The notes: generated by a model from the letters alone, not told the origin. 64,000 nucleotides of DNA from Rhizophagus clarus (GCA_015698045.1 BLAL01000210.1:21318-85317); one strand, 5' to 3'. Shown: positions 11,169 to 28,027, counted from the first letter of the stretch. A program made the numbers and translations.

Positions 11169-14100
11169 ATGGCTTCTGGAGCAACAAAGGCAGCAGCTAA
11201 CATCGGTATGATAGTTGCTAAACGGCCTGAAAAGCCAGGTAATGCTGGTAAAGTTGTTGAGCTAAAGACCAACTTTATAGCAGTATCTACTGAGGTAAAA
11301 AAAAAAATAGTAAAAATTTATATAAACATTACATTGTGAAAATTAAGAACATTCGAAATTACTTTTAATAGTTTAAATATCCGAAAGTGCACTATTATTC
11401 TTTTGAGGTCACTGATTTGAAAAAGAAAAAAGCTGGAAGAAAAGATTCTCAAAAGGTTTTCGAACAAATGAAAAAAAATCAAAAATTCGGTGCAAAGGCT
11501 TTACCAGTTTTCGATGGCGGCCAAGTTTATTCAATATCACAACTTGATATAGGTCATAGAAAAGAAACAAGGAGTCATTCGGTAACGTTGAAATATTGAT
11601 TATCTTGATTAATCAATTAAAAATTAAATACACTATAAATTAACTTTTATAATTAAATATTAATGTTATTGTTTAAGGTAAAAGTCCCGGTAGATGCTGA
11701 TGGTTCAGGACGTGAGAAGGACTTAAGAGTCGAAATAAAATATCAAGGGGAAATAGATCTAAGTCCTATCGGGGACTATGTTAAAGAGAATTCTACTAGT
11801 GCTTGGGATGGGAATGTTCAAAGTAATTTGACAGTCTTAAATGCTTTTGCGAATAATAAAGTTCGATTATCGTTTTTATCCGTGGGAAGAAAAGCGATAT
11901 TCCCGCCATCTCGTGATAATAGACCTATTTTTTTGCCCGGTGGTGTCGAAATGAAACAGGGATTCTATCAATCAGTAAGACCTGGATGGGGTAAATTTTT
12001 TAAATTTTAGTATTTAAAATTATTTTAAAGAACATTAATTTCACTGTTATTATTAAAACTTTTGCAGGGAAGCTTACAATAAATGTGGACATATGTGCTA
12101 CTACTTTTTATCCTGCGGGTCCCATAATTGACCTTATACCAAAAATCATTAAAAGTAAATTTGACAGGCATGAAAAAACGAGAGATGAATTACGTAGAGG
12201 TTTAGATAGGAGAGAAATTGATACTCTTAATAGGTTTTTCAGAAATGTCATGATTTTTGTAACTCACAGAACAGATAATCGTAAACCAAAACATAGAGTG
12301 TCTTATATAGACTCTCAACCAGCTGATCAAGCTAGATTCAAACAAGGCAATAAAGAGATTACAATTGCTCAATATTTTAAAGATACATATAAGCATACCT
12401 TACAATTTGGAAGATTACCATGTATTGTTGTAAATAAGCCAGACAAGACAAAAGTGTTTTTCCCTCTTGAAGTATGCGAAATATGTCCTGGTATAAATAT
12501 AATTTTTTTATATATTTTCTTTGAGATGAGAATATAATTACTAATAATTGTAATTTTGTAGGACAAAGATACGAAGATAAACTTTCCGATGATGCCCGAA
12601 GGGAAATGGTTCAAAAAACTGCGATCAAACCATGGGAAAGATTTGATCGTATCGAAACAGCTATCAAAGAAATCTTTCGACACCAAAAAGATGAAAATTT
12701 GCGCTCTATTGGAATGGATGTAAATCCCGAGTTTATCAAGGTCAAAGGTAATAGTTAGAAACAATGATAATAGCTTTAATATTTTTTTAACATTTCAAAC
12801 TTGTCATCATAATATTAAGGTCGCGTCATTCAACCACCAAGATTAACTAATGGTACAGATATTGTCCCGGATGGAGGACGTTGGGACTTGAGAAGATTTA
12901 TTAAAGTAAAGATTTATTACTTTGAAATAATTAGTAAATTACTACTTATTTGATTAAAAGCTTATATGAAAATTTCATCTTTATTTTAGTGTCCTAGACT
13001 TTATAATTGGTCAGTAATGGTGTTTGAAAACAGGAATTATGCTCCTCTGGAGATGGTTAGAAATGCCATTAAACAACTATGCAGTTCTTTAAGTGAAAGA
13101 GGAATGGTAAGCATAACGAAAAGAAGTTTGCAATTATTTTTAATTCAAAACCTTTATCGTTTTATATTTGTTTATACATATATATAGGATGTCTATCCAG
13201 ATCCACCAATAGAATATGGTAACCCACAAGGCGGTTATGACAAAGTAAGTTTTTTCATCATAGTATTTATTTTTTTATTTTTTTTTTTAATTTATATATA
13301 ATTCATTAATTTTTTTTTCAATTTAGTCATTATTACTTGCGGCTCAAAAAGCCAGAATAACGCGTGATAGGCCCGCACAACTCATTATCTGCGTAATTCA
13401 GAAAAAGGTTCTAGGTGCATCGGGTATCCATGCTATAATAAAACGTATTTGTGGTACACAACTTGGTGTGATTTCCCAATGCATTGTGGCCAACAACATG
13501 AAAGGCCAAAATCCTAGTCGCTGGAGACAAATTTGTGGTAATATTTCTTTAAAAATTAATGGGAAATTAGGTGGTAAAAATTGTGTTTTAGCCGACAGGG
13601 AACTTAATTTTGGAACGAGCAAACCGGTACTTTAAATATTATTCATGTTTTTATCGTATCCTTTGTTTATAGCTAATATTAATCTTTCGTTTGTGTTTGT
13701 ACCTCTATAAGTATATGGTATTCGGTGCTGATGTTTTTCATCCTGGTCGCGAAGATAAGGGACGACCAAGTGTCGCTGCAGTATGTGCATCAGTAGACAA
13801 GACAGTTACAAGATATGTTGGCCGGCACAGTATGAATCTAAAAATAAAAAATGAAATTATCGAGAATCTTGAAGGCATGGCGGTAGAATTATTAAATCAA
13901 TTCCAACGAGAAAATAATATATTGCCTTTCCAAATCGTGTTCTACCGTGATGGTGTTGCTGAAGGTCAATTTCAACATGTTGTCCAAAAAGAAGTTGAAG
14001 CATTAAAACGTGCTTTCAATCGAGTTTACGGCGAAAAGGGTGAAAAAGCGCAAAAGCCACAATTAACGTTTATTGTTGTGCAAAAACGTCATCATGCACG

Positions 14101-14767
14101 GTAGGTTACACTTTCTTACAAAACATTCATGGCTATTTCTATGATTTGTGAATTTTACGTATTTGTGTTTATAGGTTTATGCCTGTTCAAAGAGGAGACT
14201 CAGATAGAAGCGGTAATTGTAAACCCGGTACAATTGTGGATACTGGAATTGTGGTACCTCAAGAATTTGATTTCTGTAAGTAACCAAAATAATTCATTTT
14301 CACTCTATATTTATATGTACAGCACGTATGTGTAAGACCTACGAATTGCATTCCATTAAATTATAGATTTACAGTCTCACGCAAGTCCTCTTGGGACGGC
14401 TCGTCCCACACACTATCATGTTTTATTAAATGAGGCTAATTTTCCTGTCGATGCCATCCAAACCTTAACATACAAATTATGTCATTTATCTGCCAGGTAA
14501 TATATATCATTTAAGCTTATTAATATTAAAGTAACTTAAACTTACCAGTTACATTAAAATTCCAGATGTAATCTTGCCATATCTCACGTGACCCCGGTTC
14601 ACTATGCTCATCATATTGCAAATCAAGCTAAACATTTTGTTTCATGGGATGGTGCTAGCAGTGGAAGATCAGGTAGTTCAGGCGGTCGTGGAGGTGATAC
14701 TGTTCCAAATACTACAAAATGTGAGAAAATGAAATCTGGAATTGAAAATGAAATGTTTTTTGTTTAA
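11169..14767 (+). CDS. AGO: Argonaute, slicer-type
   Basis: RNA-guided silencing protein. Thirteen exons join in phase: 11169-11294, 11372-11581, 11678-11990, 12068-12490, 12562-12747, 12820-12905, 12990-13106, 13188-13244, 13327-13626, 13712-14100, 14175-14275, 14367-14496, 14566-14767; 879 aa, the normal eukaryotic size. The N domain, linker (QGFYQSVRPGWGKL) and PAZ (AQYFKDTY..LPCIVV, then FPLEVCEICPGQRY) are followed by MID and PIWI. The PIWI tetrad looks complete: D613 (FGADVFHP), E654 (KNEIIENL), D686 (YRDGVAEGQF) and the His of RPTHYHVL (H785/H787). This predicts cleavage activity. The tail is a short Gly/Arg/Ser-rich stretch ending MFFV. The gene is convergent with MCM2. It may act on the transposons that fill the window, which is inference. 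Confidence 0.95.
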
Positions 14768-15231
14768 GAGATCTTTCAGAAACAGTTGTTAAATTTACAT
14801 TATATGGTAATTTATAGAATAGATAATGAATTAATAAAAATAATAATTAGATAACTACTGTATTACTATCAATGTTTAACAATTATCAAATTTAGGAGGC
14901 ATTAATATGTAATTTATTTTATAAGCAATTATCTATACAATAATATTAACTGATATATTAATAATATTTGACAATAGTACTAAATATCAGACTATGTAAA
15001 CATTTTACTCGATTTCACATATTTAAATAATCATTAGTTATACTGGTAAAGACTTATTTCAAGTTAATCAGAATCAAAGTAAAGGCCAGCGAAATTTTAC
15101 TCATAAAATTGTTAATAACTACGTATGTTTATTTGAAACCCAATTGTTTTATAAGAAACTCATCATCAATAAAGCTATTAAGGCTTCTTAAATAATAGCT
15201 TATAAAAAAAGTACATTATTTTAGATTATCG
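14768..15231. other. Convergent 3' intergenic region, AGO/MCM2
   Basis: 464 bp between two stop codons facing each other. AT-rich with several AATAAA-like words on both strands, suitable for the two poly(A) signals. No gene or repeat seen. Confidence 0.6.
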
Positions 15232-19051
<3,820 letters not shown>

Positions 19052-20197
19052 AGTATAATATGATCAAAGATAACGCGAGAACAAAAAGCAATTTTTATAA
19101 TTTTTATATGAACCATTATAAGCATAACAACAACCATAGAAGTTGATCAAACACGCGTAAAAAAAATTTAATATTCTAATTACACGCAAAACTAACCTAT
19201 AAATGGCAAAATATAATGTGTTGTGTGCTTCCTGATCTGTTAATATCTGTCCATTATGACATTTATTAACCAATCAAATTATAGAATTTAAGAATCACAA
19301 TCATGGATTACAGATTACACAATAGTCTAATGATATACTTGTACAATCAGAATTAATGCATGGGTAATGAGTTGATGTAACCTGTTTAGTGATCCGATTA
19401 TTTGCTTTGATCGCAAATTTACAAATAAACGTGTTAATTGGTGATCAGTGATCAGCCAACTCAATTCTGATTTCGATTATATGATCGGATTGGTCAACGG
19501 ATTTTATGATCAACAGAAAAATTCTATATGATCAATATTATAAAATACTGCAGCAGTATTTTTATTAATTATTAGATAATGCTCTTATAGTAATAATAAA
19601 TAGTTAAGAAATAATAATATAGTAATACTTTTGGATTCTTAACAGTAATTATAAATAAGTATACAAATATTAAAAATGCAAAATCTTGATATCATGTTTA
19701 ATTTATTTTAAATAGAATTTTTATAATATTATTAAATTTAATAAATAGTACTTAGTATAAAGTAAATTCTAGTATTTTTTGCCATTTACTATAAAGATTA
19801 AATAAAAATTACATATATTAGATATGTTTATAGAAAGATAAGTGATAGTATATAATAATTTAAAAGAGATTTCATTTGTTTAAAATAAAACTAATAGTTA
19901 TAAAATCTGATTATTAAATTACTTAAAAGTAAGGGTATATTGGTTAAGAAATTTTAAAAAATACCTTTGTAATATATAACTTTTAAAAAGATCATTTTAT
20001 AGAATCTTGAATAATACTAAAATAAATTAAATTTTATATAATTAAAATTTCAAAATGGGATATTTTATTTAGCATTATACTTAAAAAAATGGATTATATA
20101 TCAAAATGTTTATTTTAATATAATAAAATAAATTTAATAAACTAAAAAATTATTAAAATCCAATTATTAATTTCAAGATAAAATAAAATTTACATAT
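19052..20197. other. AT-rich region upstream of MCM2
   Basis: Holds the MCM2 promoter. At 19380-19520 there are GATC/TGATCA-rich words (ATTGGTGATCAGTGATCAGCC), and beyond 19550 the sequence is nearly pure A/T. No gene recognised. Confidence 0.5.
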
Positions 20198-20660
20198 GGG
20201 CGAACCCACAGCAAAAGGTGGGGCTCAGACAGTCACGTAATTTCGAGAAAATTGCAGTTAAAGTTTTCATGTGATTTTTGCCTAATTACATCAAATTTCT
20301 TAAAAACGGTCTTTATAACTTAAAAAAACTTTTTACAGGTAATATTTTAAAAACATTAACTTCTATTTAACACTTTTATTTTACTTGTATTGTTGAATAT
20401 ATAAGAGCATAACCCTTATAAACTTAAAAAAAAAAATAACAAAATTGTTTATTTCGAAGTGTTACTTTTCAAATCAATAAAATCATAATTTTATAATTGC
20501 AACAATTAAAATTTTTATTCTATATGTAAAAAATATAAGTTTTATAATGTAAAAACTGTAAAAAATGTAAGTTTCATAATGTAAAAAGTGCGTTATAATG
20601 AAAATTTTGTCTTACTACATAAAAAAATTTTTAAAATTAATTTTTATTCAGGTTTAGGGG

Positions 20661-22622
20661 TAAAGCTCCGCATGAGCTGAGCCAGCTTACAAGTTGGCTC
20701 AAGCTTTTCAAGCTGAGCCAAGCCAAGCCATAATTAAATTGGCTTGGTGGCTCACAAGCCAGCTTGAAAAAGCTTGAGTCAGGTATTAGGCTTGGCTTGA
20801 TAAACTCAAGTTGGCAGTGGGCTTGGCTTGAAAAGCTCAAACTGGCTGGCTCATGAGCCTGACCAAGCTCAGTAATTTTTTACAATTTATATGTAAAAAA
20901 TGCCAGTACTAATAGTTTGAGCATTTTTTTTTTGTGATTTTATAATACAAAATGCTGTTAACACTATAACGAATTATTCGGTATAAAGGCAGGGTCATTT
21001 GATTTGCCGATCTAATCAGATAATCTGAATATCTAATCTTTTTTTTAATCATTTATCAGTTTATTTTTGTAGTGTTGCCAGATAAAAAGCACGAGTTGTG
21101 CTTTTGGAATTAAGGTAAGGGAGGGTGGGGGAAATGTTTTTCAGTATTTTTTTTAACTAATTAATTAATTATTTTTTTTTTATTTTTTTGTAATGTTACT
21201 GAATGAAAGGCATGACCAGATTTTTGAAATTAAGGTAAGGGAGGGTTGAAGGAGATGTTTCATTATTTTTTTTAATTAATTAAGTATTAACTTTTTTTTT
21301 ACTTTTTGTAGTGTTGCTAGACGAAAAGCACAACTAAACTTTTGGAATTAAGGTAAAGGAAGGTTGGGAGAGGTGTTTCGTTATTTTTTTTTAATTAATT
21401 AAGTATTAACTTTTTTTTTATTTTTTTGTAGTGTTACCAGATAAAAAGCATGACCGGACTTTTGGAATTAAGGTAAGGGAAGGTGGAGGAAATGTTTTTC
21501 AGTATTTTTTTTAACTAATTAATTTGTTTTTTTTTTATTTTTTATAGTATTGCTGGATGAAAAGCATGACCAGACTTTTGGAATTAAGGTAAGGGAGAGT
21601 TGGGGAGGTGTTTTGTTATTTTTTTTAATTAATTAAGTATTAACTTTTTTTTTACTTTTTGTAGTATTGCCGGATGAAAAGTATGACTGGACTTTTGGAA
21701 TTAAGGTAAGGAAGAGTGAGGGAAGTGTTTTTCGGTATTTTTTTTAACTAATTAATTGTTTTTTTTTTATTTTTTGTAGTGTTACCAGATGAAAAGCACA
21801 ACTGGACTTTTGGAATTAAGGTAAGGGAAGGTGGGTGAGGTGTATTTCATTGTTTTTTTTTTAACTAATTAAGTTATTGATTTTTTTTTATTTTTTGTAG
21901 TGTTGCCAGATGAAAAATACGACCAGACTTTTGGAATTAAGGTAAGGGGGGTGAGGGAAGTGTTTTTCAGTATTTTTTTTAACTAATTAATTATTTTTTT
22001 TTATTTTTTGTAGTGTTGCCAGGCGAAAAACACGATCAGACTTTTGGAATTAGGGTATTAAAAACCAAAAAAAAATAATAAAAATAAATCAATTTGGTAT
22101 AAAATACTGAAAAAAAGTGAAAAAATAAATAAATTTTGGTAAATACCAAGTAATTTAATTTACCGAAATTAGTATTTTTTAAAAATAAATCCACGTATAT
22201 CTATTATAAACTCTACGCAAACATAATATGTGAGTTACTCCCAAATTGACCGATCTATGCAAACTCAATTTGTAGGTTTAAAAAGTAATTTCATATAAAC
22301 TCTACACAAACCCATATGTGAGTTATATTAGTATTATTCGGGGTCCTGCTAGGACTATTAGTTCTGGCATTTTTTTTTGTAACTTTACATATAAAAATGT
22401 CTAGTTTCAGCTTTTTTTTGATAATAAAGCTTGAGCCAAGCTTGAGCCAGCTCAAGCTCAACTTGGCTTGAGCCAGAATTTTTCATGGCTCAGCTTGGCT
22501 TAAATGAGTTGAGCCAAGATTTTTTGTGGCTTGACTCATTTTGGCTCAAGCCAGAATTTTTTTTTTCAAGCCAAGCTAAGCCAGACTGTAGCTTGACTTG
22601 AGCTGACTCATGCAGAGCTTTA
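20661..22622. mobile_element. Non-autonomous hAT-like element carrying an intron-like array
   Basis: The left end is TAAAGCTCCGCATGAGCTGAG, with an inverse right end (TAAAGCTCTGCATGAG). GTTTAGGG is duplicated on both sides (20652-20659, 22623-22630), an 8-bp target duplication as for hAT; one extra G lies next to the left end. Both ends carry dense degenerate repeats of GAGCCAAGCTTGGCTC-type words (20680-20875, 22425-22620). Inside are an AATGCCAG..CTAATAGT module and nine units of a splice-site-like array (21061-22062). No coding capacity. Confidence 0.8.
21061..22062 (+). repeat. Nine-unit array of exon/intron-like repeats, ~118 bp period
   Basis: Each unit has a T-run ending TTTTTTGTAG, a 41-nt segment whose consensus begins TGTTGCCAGATGAAAAGCAC and ends ACTTTTGGAATTAAG, then GTAAGG and a spacer containing TTTTTTAACTAATTAA. 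The first eight units end in the donor-like GTAAGG or GTAAAGG; the ninth ends GGGTATT. The 41-nt segment has no constant open frame, so the array does not encode a repeated peptide. Spacing and splice signals are far more regular than the surrounding DNA. Confidence 0.85.
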
Positions 22623-24906
22623 GTTTAGGGCAAGTAATTTCACGAAAGGGTAAATCAACATAAGGTGCAATTTCTTTATGTAATTCCTCTTATCTTTTTA
22701 AAGAAAGAGGTTTAAAAGAAATTGTAGGTGGTAAAATATTGGTAGTATAAGAAATAGTATGAATTATAGCTTTTTCATAATTATCTTTAAGTTTATCTTT
22801 ATAAAAAATAACTCTGGGATATTCTGAAGAAAAATAAAAATGATGATATTTTTGGATGTTAGGTAACTTTTTAAATTTTTGAAAATGATTTTTAAAATCG
22901 TAATATTGAAAACCTTTTCCATTTAAATAACGTTGAGCAACATTGAAATTATTTGTAGTGGAACAGTTAATAATTGAACTATATCATCTACAGTGTTCAC
23001 CTTACTCTTTCTATAGAGAACTTTAATTAAACCAAAATACCTATCACAAATAAACTTCGTGTGTCCAGGTATCATAAAATTTAATTCTATTTCGTCATAT
23101 ATACTATGATCAATTAGCCATGAATAAAAAAATAAGGAGTAATTGTTTTTGTTTTGCCCTACACAATTATCACATACAACAATTAATTTTTTTTCTCCAT
23201 GATTATATTTTTGAATTGCATGTAAAACCAAACTTAAAGTACAGTTAACACCCTTTCCTTGTTTACCATTATCAGGTATTTCACCTTCATCAATTACATA
23301 ATTGGTCTGTTGTATATTAGGATAGTTGCCAGTATTGCAAACACCAAATAAATGCATCTTTCGTGGACTTTTGAAAAATAAGGATCCTACTTGCTGTGGC
23401 GAATATGGAATTTGCATATTCTGGGCCCAGTCATATGCAATATGAGCACACCCTTCAAATGTTTTGAATAATAATTGAGATCTGGATGGATTAGGATTAT
23501 TTCTGCCATTTTCAATTGCGCGTGTAATATTGGAATTATAATAATCTCATTCTTGCTGTACATGCTTTAAATGGGCCAAGTAATCTTCTGTAGTTTTCAT
23601 TTTTTTCTCATGTTGTATAGTATATTGAATATCCATTTTCATTAACTCATAATTTTTACATAAATTAGATTTTAGTAACATAAATTGAAGCAATAGAATT
23701 AAAGATTTCCAAATATTAACAAAAGTTTGTTTAACCATCACACAAACTTCTGATCCTTCTGTTTCATATTTTTCCTTATAAGCCTACACATAATCACGAT
23801 ATACTGAAGAATAACTGTAACTGGTTGGAAGAAATACAATTGGTGTAGTAACTTCTTTGCAATGTCGCCTGAGAAAAGGTATACCATGTACATCTGAATA
23901 GTTTTTTAAAAATGCAAGTACATCATGTACTACATTATAATTAACTTCGATGCGATTCATATTTTTTGGAGCTCTGCTAGTATTACCATGTATATGTTCT
24001 TCAACACCATGTTCTTTTAAATATTGTATGATCATATCTAAATATTTATGACTAACTCCAATAAGACTTTCATACGTTGTATGACAAATTAAAATATCAT
24101 TATTATAACAATAATTAAAGTATACAAATTTCCTATTTTCACTATTCTTTCTTGTATTTTCATCTTTTTAAAAGGCCATAAGTTGTCCTTTAACCACCAT
24201 ATCTCGCATTTTTTTATCCAAACTTTTAAATTCAATTTGACGTGCAAGAAACTGTTCATAACTGATTTTCATAAAACAAGGTTGACTAGAAGAATGACAT
24301 AAACACTTTTCTTTTTTAAAATACTCATTAACTTTTAATTTCAATTGATCATAAACTTTATCTTCAATATAACTATTAGGATTTTCTTCAAATTTAAATT
24401 ATCTAAATGAGTATCAGCTAATTTTAATGATAAATCTATTAAATCTGAATTATTATCATTATTTAGTGTAAAACTAGATTCTTATTCATCTTTAAAATAT
24501 AAAAGTTCGTTAAAAAAGGTATTATCTAGGTCTTCTAAAGCAGCTAAAATAGTTTTATTTGCATTATCTTCGATAGAATTAATACCATACTTCATATTTT
24601 TATTAAAAATTAATTTTGTGATATTTATGTTTTTTACAATATTTACAACAATAATACAAATAAAAAAAGGTTAATTGTGAACTTTTTTATTAAATATATC
24701 TAATGGAAAATTTTATCCCCATAAAGATAAGACTGATAAGTAACTGAAAATCAAAAAATCCCAAAATCACGTGATCGGTCTGAGCCTCACCTTTTGCTGT
24801 GGGTCCGCCTATATAATTTTATATAAATCCAGATCTAAATTTTTTTTAATAATATTTGAAATCCTAATTTTATATATAAATTCTATATAAACTTATATAT
24901 AAATTA

Positions 24907-27900
24907 GGGCGGTGAAATATATTACATAATATTATTTTACTATAGACGCTTACCCCTCACCCCCAGGTAAGATATTGTGATCACGTGATTGCAGATCATT
25001 TTCCTTTTATAGAATTGTGCATTAGTATTTCATCAGTATTTCATCAGTATTTCATCAGTTTTTTTTTTTTAAAAAAAAAATTCAGTTTAAAAATTCAATT
25101 TCATTTATTTTTAATACTATAAAAATACGTTCATTAAATAAAAATAATATGAAACAATATTTGATATGAAAAATTTATCCAATTTATATTCACAATTTAT
25201 ATATATAAAATTCTCAATTCCCCACATTCTGAAATTCTAAAATTTTAAGTTCAAAAATCTTTAACATTCGTATAATCAAATTATGAGATTAATCATAAAT
25301 GATTCCATGAAATATATAGTATAACGATTGCAACACCTATTACTGTTTGTAGTTATGATTTGCATTTTTTCGTTACAAAAGGAGAAATTGAATATGCCGC
25401 AGAACTTCATCTGTTTTATATTTAGATTTTAAACTCTCAACATGTCAATAAATCTGTTCCTATTTTATATTCTCAAAACTTGCAAGCTGTTTTCTTTACT
25501 AACATTAAAATATAAGAAAATTAAGTAGTTACAGCTTAAAATGAACTGTCAGACCTTCTTTCTTAGCCCCAAGTTTAATAAGAAACTGATTTATAATTTA
25601 CAAACAAATAAGTACCAAGAATTCACTAATGTTTACGTATATAGTATTATGGTTAAGACCAGAAATGGTGATCCTAACCATGCTGAACTTTGTAAATCAG
25701 CAACTAAAGAATAGAACAAAATTAAAAGAAAGGATAAAACAGAAATTGATGACATTATTAGAGGCTACCTGGCCACGCCATATAATCTATGTGATATATA
25801 AACAGTAAAGTCAAAATCATCTGGGTCTAGAGAAGAATCACTTCCAAATTATCTCACATTTCATACAGTGAATTCTGTTCAAGAAATCTCTGTTAATACA
25901 TCAGCTCAAAAAAAGACAACAAACGAGATACAAATAACTGAAAAAAAGCTTACCGAATTTGAGCAGATTTACAACATCACAACTGATTCTCAGTTTCGGC
26001 TTGATATTTATAAGAAAATAGGAGATCTTCAAGATGAAATCAAATCTAATAAGGAGAGAATCATTAAATTAAAAAGAAATGCTAATTATGCTCAAAAGTG
26101 CAGAGAAAAAAAAGAAAAATACTTAACGAAAATCAGGAAGTAATACAATATGACAAACCTGATCATCCTTCACTTCTTTTTAAATATCCAAATTTACATG
26201 ATCATATCCATGATTTGATCAAATTTGGGGTAGTTAACGAAAAATGATGAAGAGAAGTTATAAAGGTCCAGATCATTAAAAATTTGCATAAAACCCTTAT
26301 AGAAAATTATAACATTTATATGGCAAGAACCATATTGAATAATTACTTGTTGTCTCAGCAATTCAACTCTATCGCTGCAAGAGCGCATCATCATCCCGCA
26401 TGGGTCACAGTAGCTGGTATTTCATATACCAAAATATGGGATTATCCTGATAGTCATTATTGCCTTGCATCTATTAAAAGTGCAAGACAATTTGCCACCG
26501 TTTTTGCTGATAAAACTGTTATTATTTCACAAGATGATAAAGTGAAGATAGGTCTTGGGGTATCCGCTGTAGATCAGACATTTCGCACTTTGCAATCAGT
26601 ATATGAACCTATTAGTGTGGCCGACCATGATTTCCCTCTAGGAAATAGGCAAAAGTTAGTTCCATCAGTTTACCTTATGATAAAACCAAATAAATCACAC
26701 GATGAGTTACAAACAGGACAACTTACCATTTTTGTACGTCGTTAATGGTCCCTTGGTACATCCTTACTCTCATATATGCAAGACCTTGAAAACCTTGCTC
26801 TGGATCCTAAATATAACGATGTATTGAAAACAAATGGGGAGATTCGACCTATTTGGATGTTATTGGTAGATAGAAGTCCAGACAAAAATCTAAGACATCT
26901 AAAAAATATTAAAACTATTGCCAACTTTTTCAAAAATTTGACTTAGATTACCTGACTGTACGAACACATGCTTCAGGTCAGTCCAAGTATAATTTGGTTG
27001 AAAGAGGCATGGCAATACTATCTGGAAAATTGGCTGATATCACGCTACCAGTTAATCATTTTGGATCACACTTAAATACACAAGGCAAGGTAATTGATCT
27101 GGAATTAGCTCTTCAAAACTTTCGTTATGCTGAAGAATCACTTTGCGATATTTGGCGTAAAGATTTGATTTTCAGAAAAAGCGTTGATGCACAGTATGTC
27201 GAAGAGCTTACTAACAGTTTACTAACCCATTTGAAAACATAGAGTTTGAGGGTACAGACAAAGAAAAAGAAGAAGGGCGAAAACAACAAAAAAAAGAAAC
27301 AACAAAATGAAAATGACATACCAGAATGTTTTGTACTGTAGTCATGGATCAAAAACCATTGTAATTTATGTCAGTATTTTTTTGACATTAAACGTTATAC
27401 AAATGCAAGTTGTTATGGGCCACCTCATACAAAAGAAGCTACAGAACTTCTTCTCTTGAATAATAATTTTTTGCCCCCAATTACGAAAGCTAAAGACAGA
27501 CATTTCACAAATCCCATACATCTTCTTGAGTATTATGATCTCTTGAAAATTCCTGGATATGATTCACATTGCTCATCACTTAATCAAATAATCTATTCAC
27601 GCCTTTGTTGCACAGTGTGCAACAAATACTTTCCAACTCTTGCTTATTTGACAAAACATAAAAAAGCAATGCATCCAGTAAACCAGGGACGCCCTAAGGG
27701 AAAATTCAAGAATAATTTAAATTCTCTTGATGATTCCTCTCTTCTCACTTCACAACAAAATGAAATATGTTTAAGGGAGTATATGTCAGATAATGAATAA
27801 TCGTATATAGCTTACTGTTTTCCTGTTATACTTGGGTAAAATACATGAATATAAAACATAAATTTATTTTGTTAACATGGGAAACTATAGTAATACAAAT

Positions 27901-28024
27901 GACTAATAAATTCTAAGCCACTAAATTGGTTATATACTTTAATAATATCACGTGATCAATAGTAACATAAGATTTTTTGTAACCCCCCACCCCTTAAAAT
28001 ATTATGTAATAAATGTCATCGCCC
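24907..28024. mobile_element. DNA transposon with TTA target duplication
   Basis: The left end GGGCGGTGAAATATATTACA and the inverted right end GGGCGATGACATTTATTACA match over about 30 bp. TTA flanks both ends (24904-24906, 28025-28027). A 3-bp TTA duplication and GGGC-starting TIRs are PIF/Harbinger-like, but the encoded protein is not a typical Harbinger transposase. It contains one decayed plus-strand gene. Confidence 0.75.
25541..27800 (+). pseudogene. Decayed DDE-type transposase with C-terminal C2H2 finger
   Basis: Opens at an ATG at 25541. The same frame continues past stops TAG 25712 and TAA 25799 through a coiled-coil stretch (25868-26140), then frameshifts. The core (26300-26940) includes VIISQDDKVKIGLG and WMLLVDRSPDKN, two likely catalytic Asp motifs of an RNase-H fold. 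A second frameshift lies near 26935, before YLTVRTHASGQSKYNLVERG. The C-terminus (27600-27690) has a C2H2 finger CTVCNKYF..LTKHKKAMH. The protein resembles the relic at 31.7-32.4 kb (DGGPDH motif). Function as a transposase is inferred from the surrounding TIRs. Confidence 0.65.
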
Positions 28025-28027
28025 TTA

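Larger units (their letters stand above)
20644..24595 (-). pseudogene. DUF7869-type transposase, broken and interrupted
   Basis: Starts at an ATG at 24595. Recognisable pieces in order: an N-terminal region; a Cys/His segment (LCHSSSQPCFMKISYEQFLA); the HGNTSRAPKN block (about 23950); the RNase-H-like core with VVCDNCVGQNKNN and FMIPGHTKFICDRYFG (about 23050-23190), which are hallmarks of DUF7869; and the C-terminal segment before the hAT-like insertion. Several frame changes and in-frame stops (TAA after KDE, after MAF and after LKR) make it inactive. The last codons lie beyond the insertion: the tail ..EITCP continues at 20652 as KPE and stop. It would have been the transposase of the surrounding TIR element. 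Confidence 0.8.
20198..24810. mobile_element. DNA transposon with DUF7869-type transposase
   Basis: The left end reads GGGCGAACCCACAGCAAAAG and the right end, inverted, AGGCGGACCCACAGCAAAAG; the match continues for about 45 bp (GGTGRGGCTCAGAC..TCACGTRATTT). Flanks share ATAT or TAT, so the target duplication is uncertain. It carries one minus-strand transposase gene, now broken, and a nested hAT-like element at 20661-22622. Without the insert it would be about 2.6 kb. The family is widespread in fungi and animals, but the superfamily name is unsettled. Confidence 0.75.

Noticed and set aside
21061..22062. The array as a real multi-microexon gene
   Set aside because: The exon-like segments are 40-41 nt, which changes frame each unit, and they contain stops in at least one frame; no start, no unique exons and no conserved peptide. 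It lies inside a TIR element.
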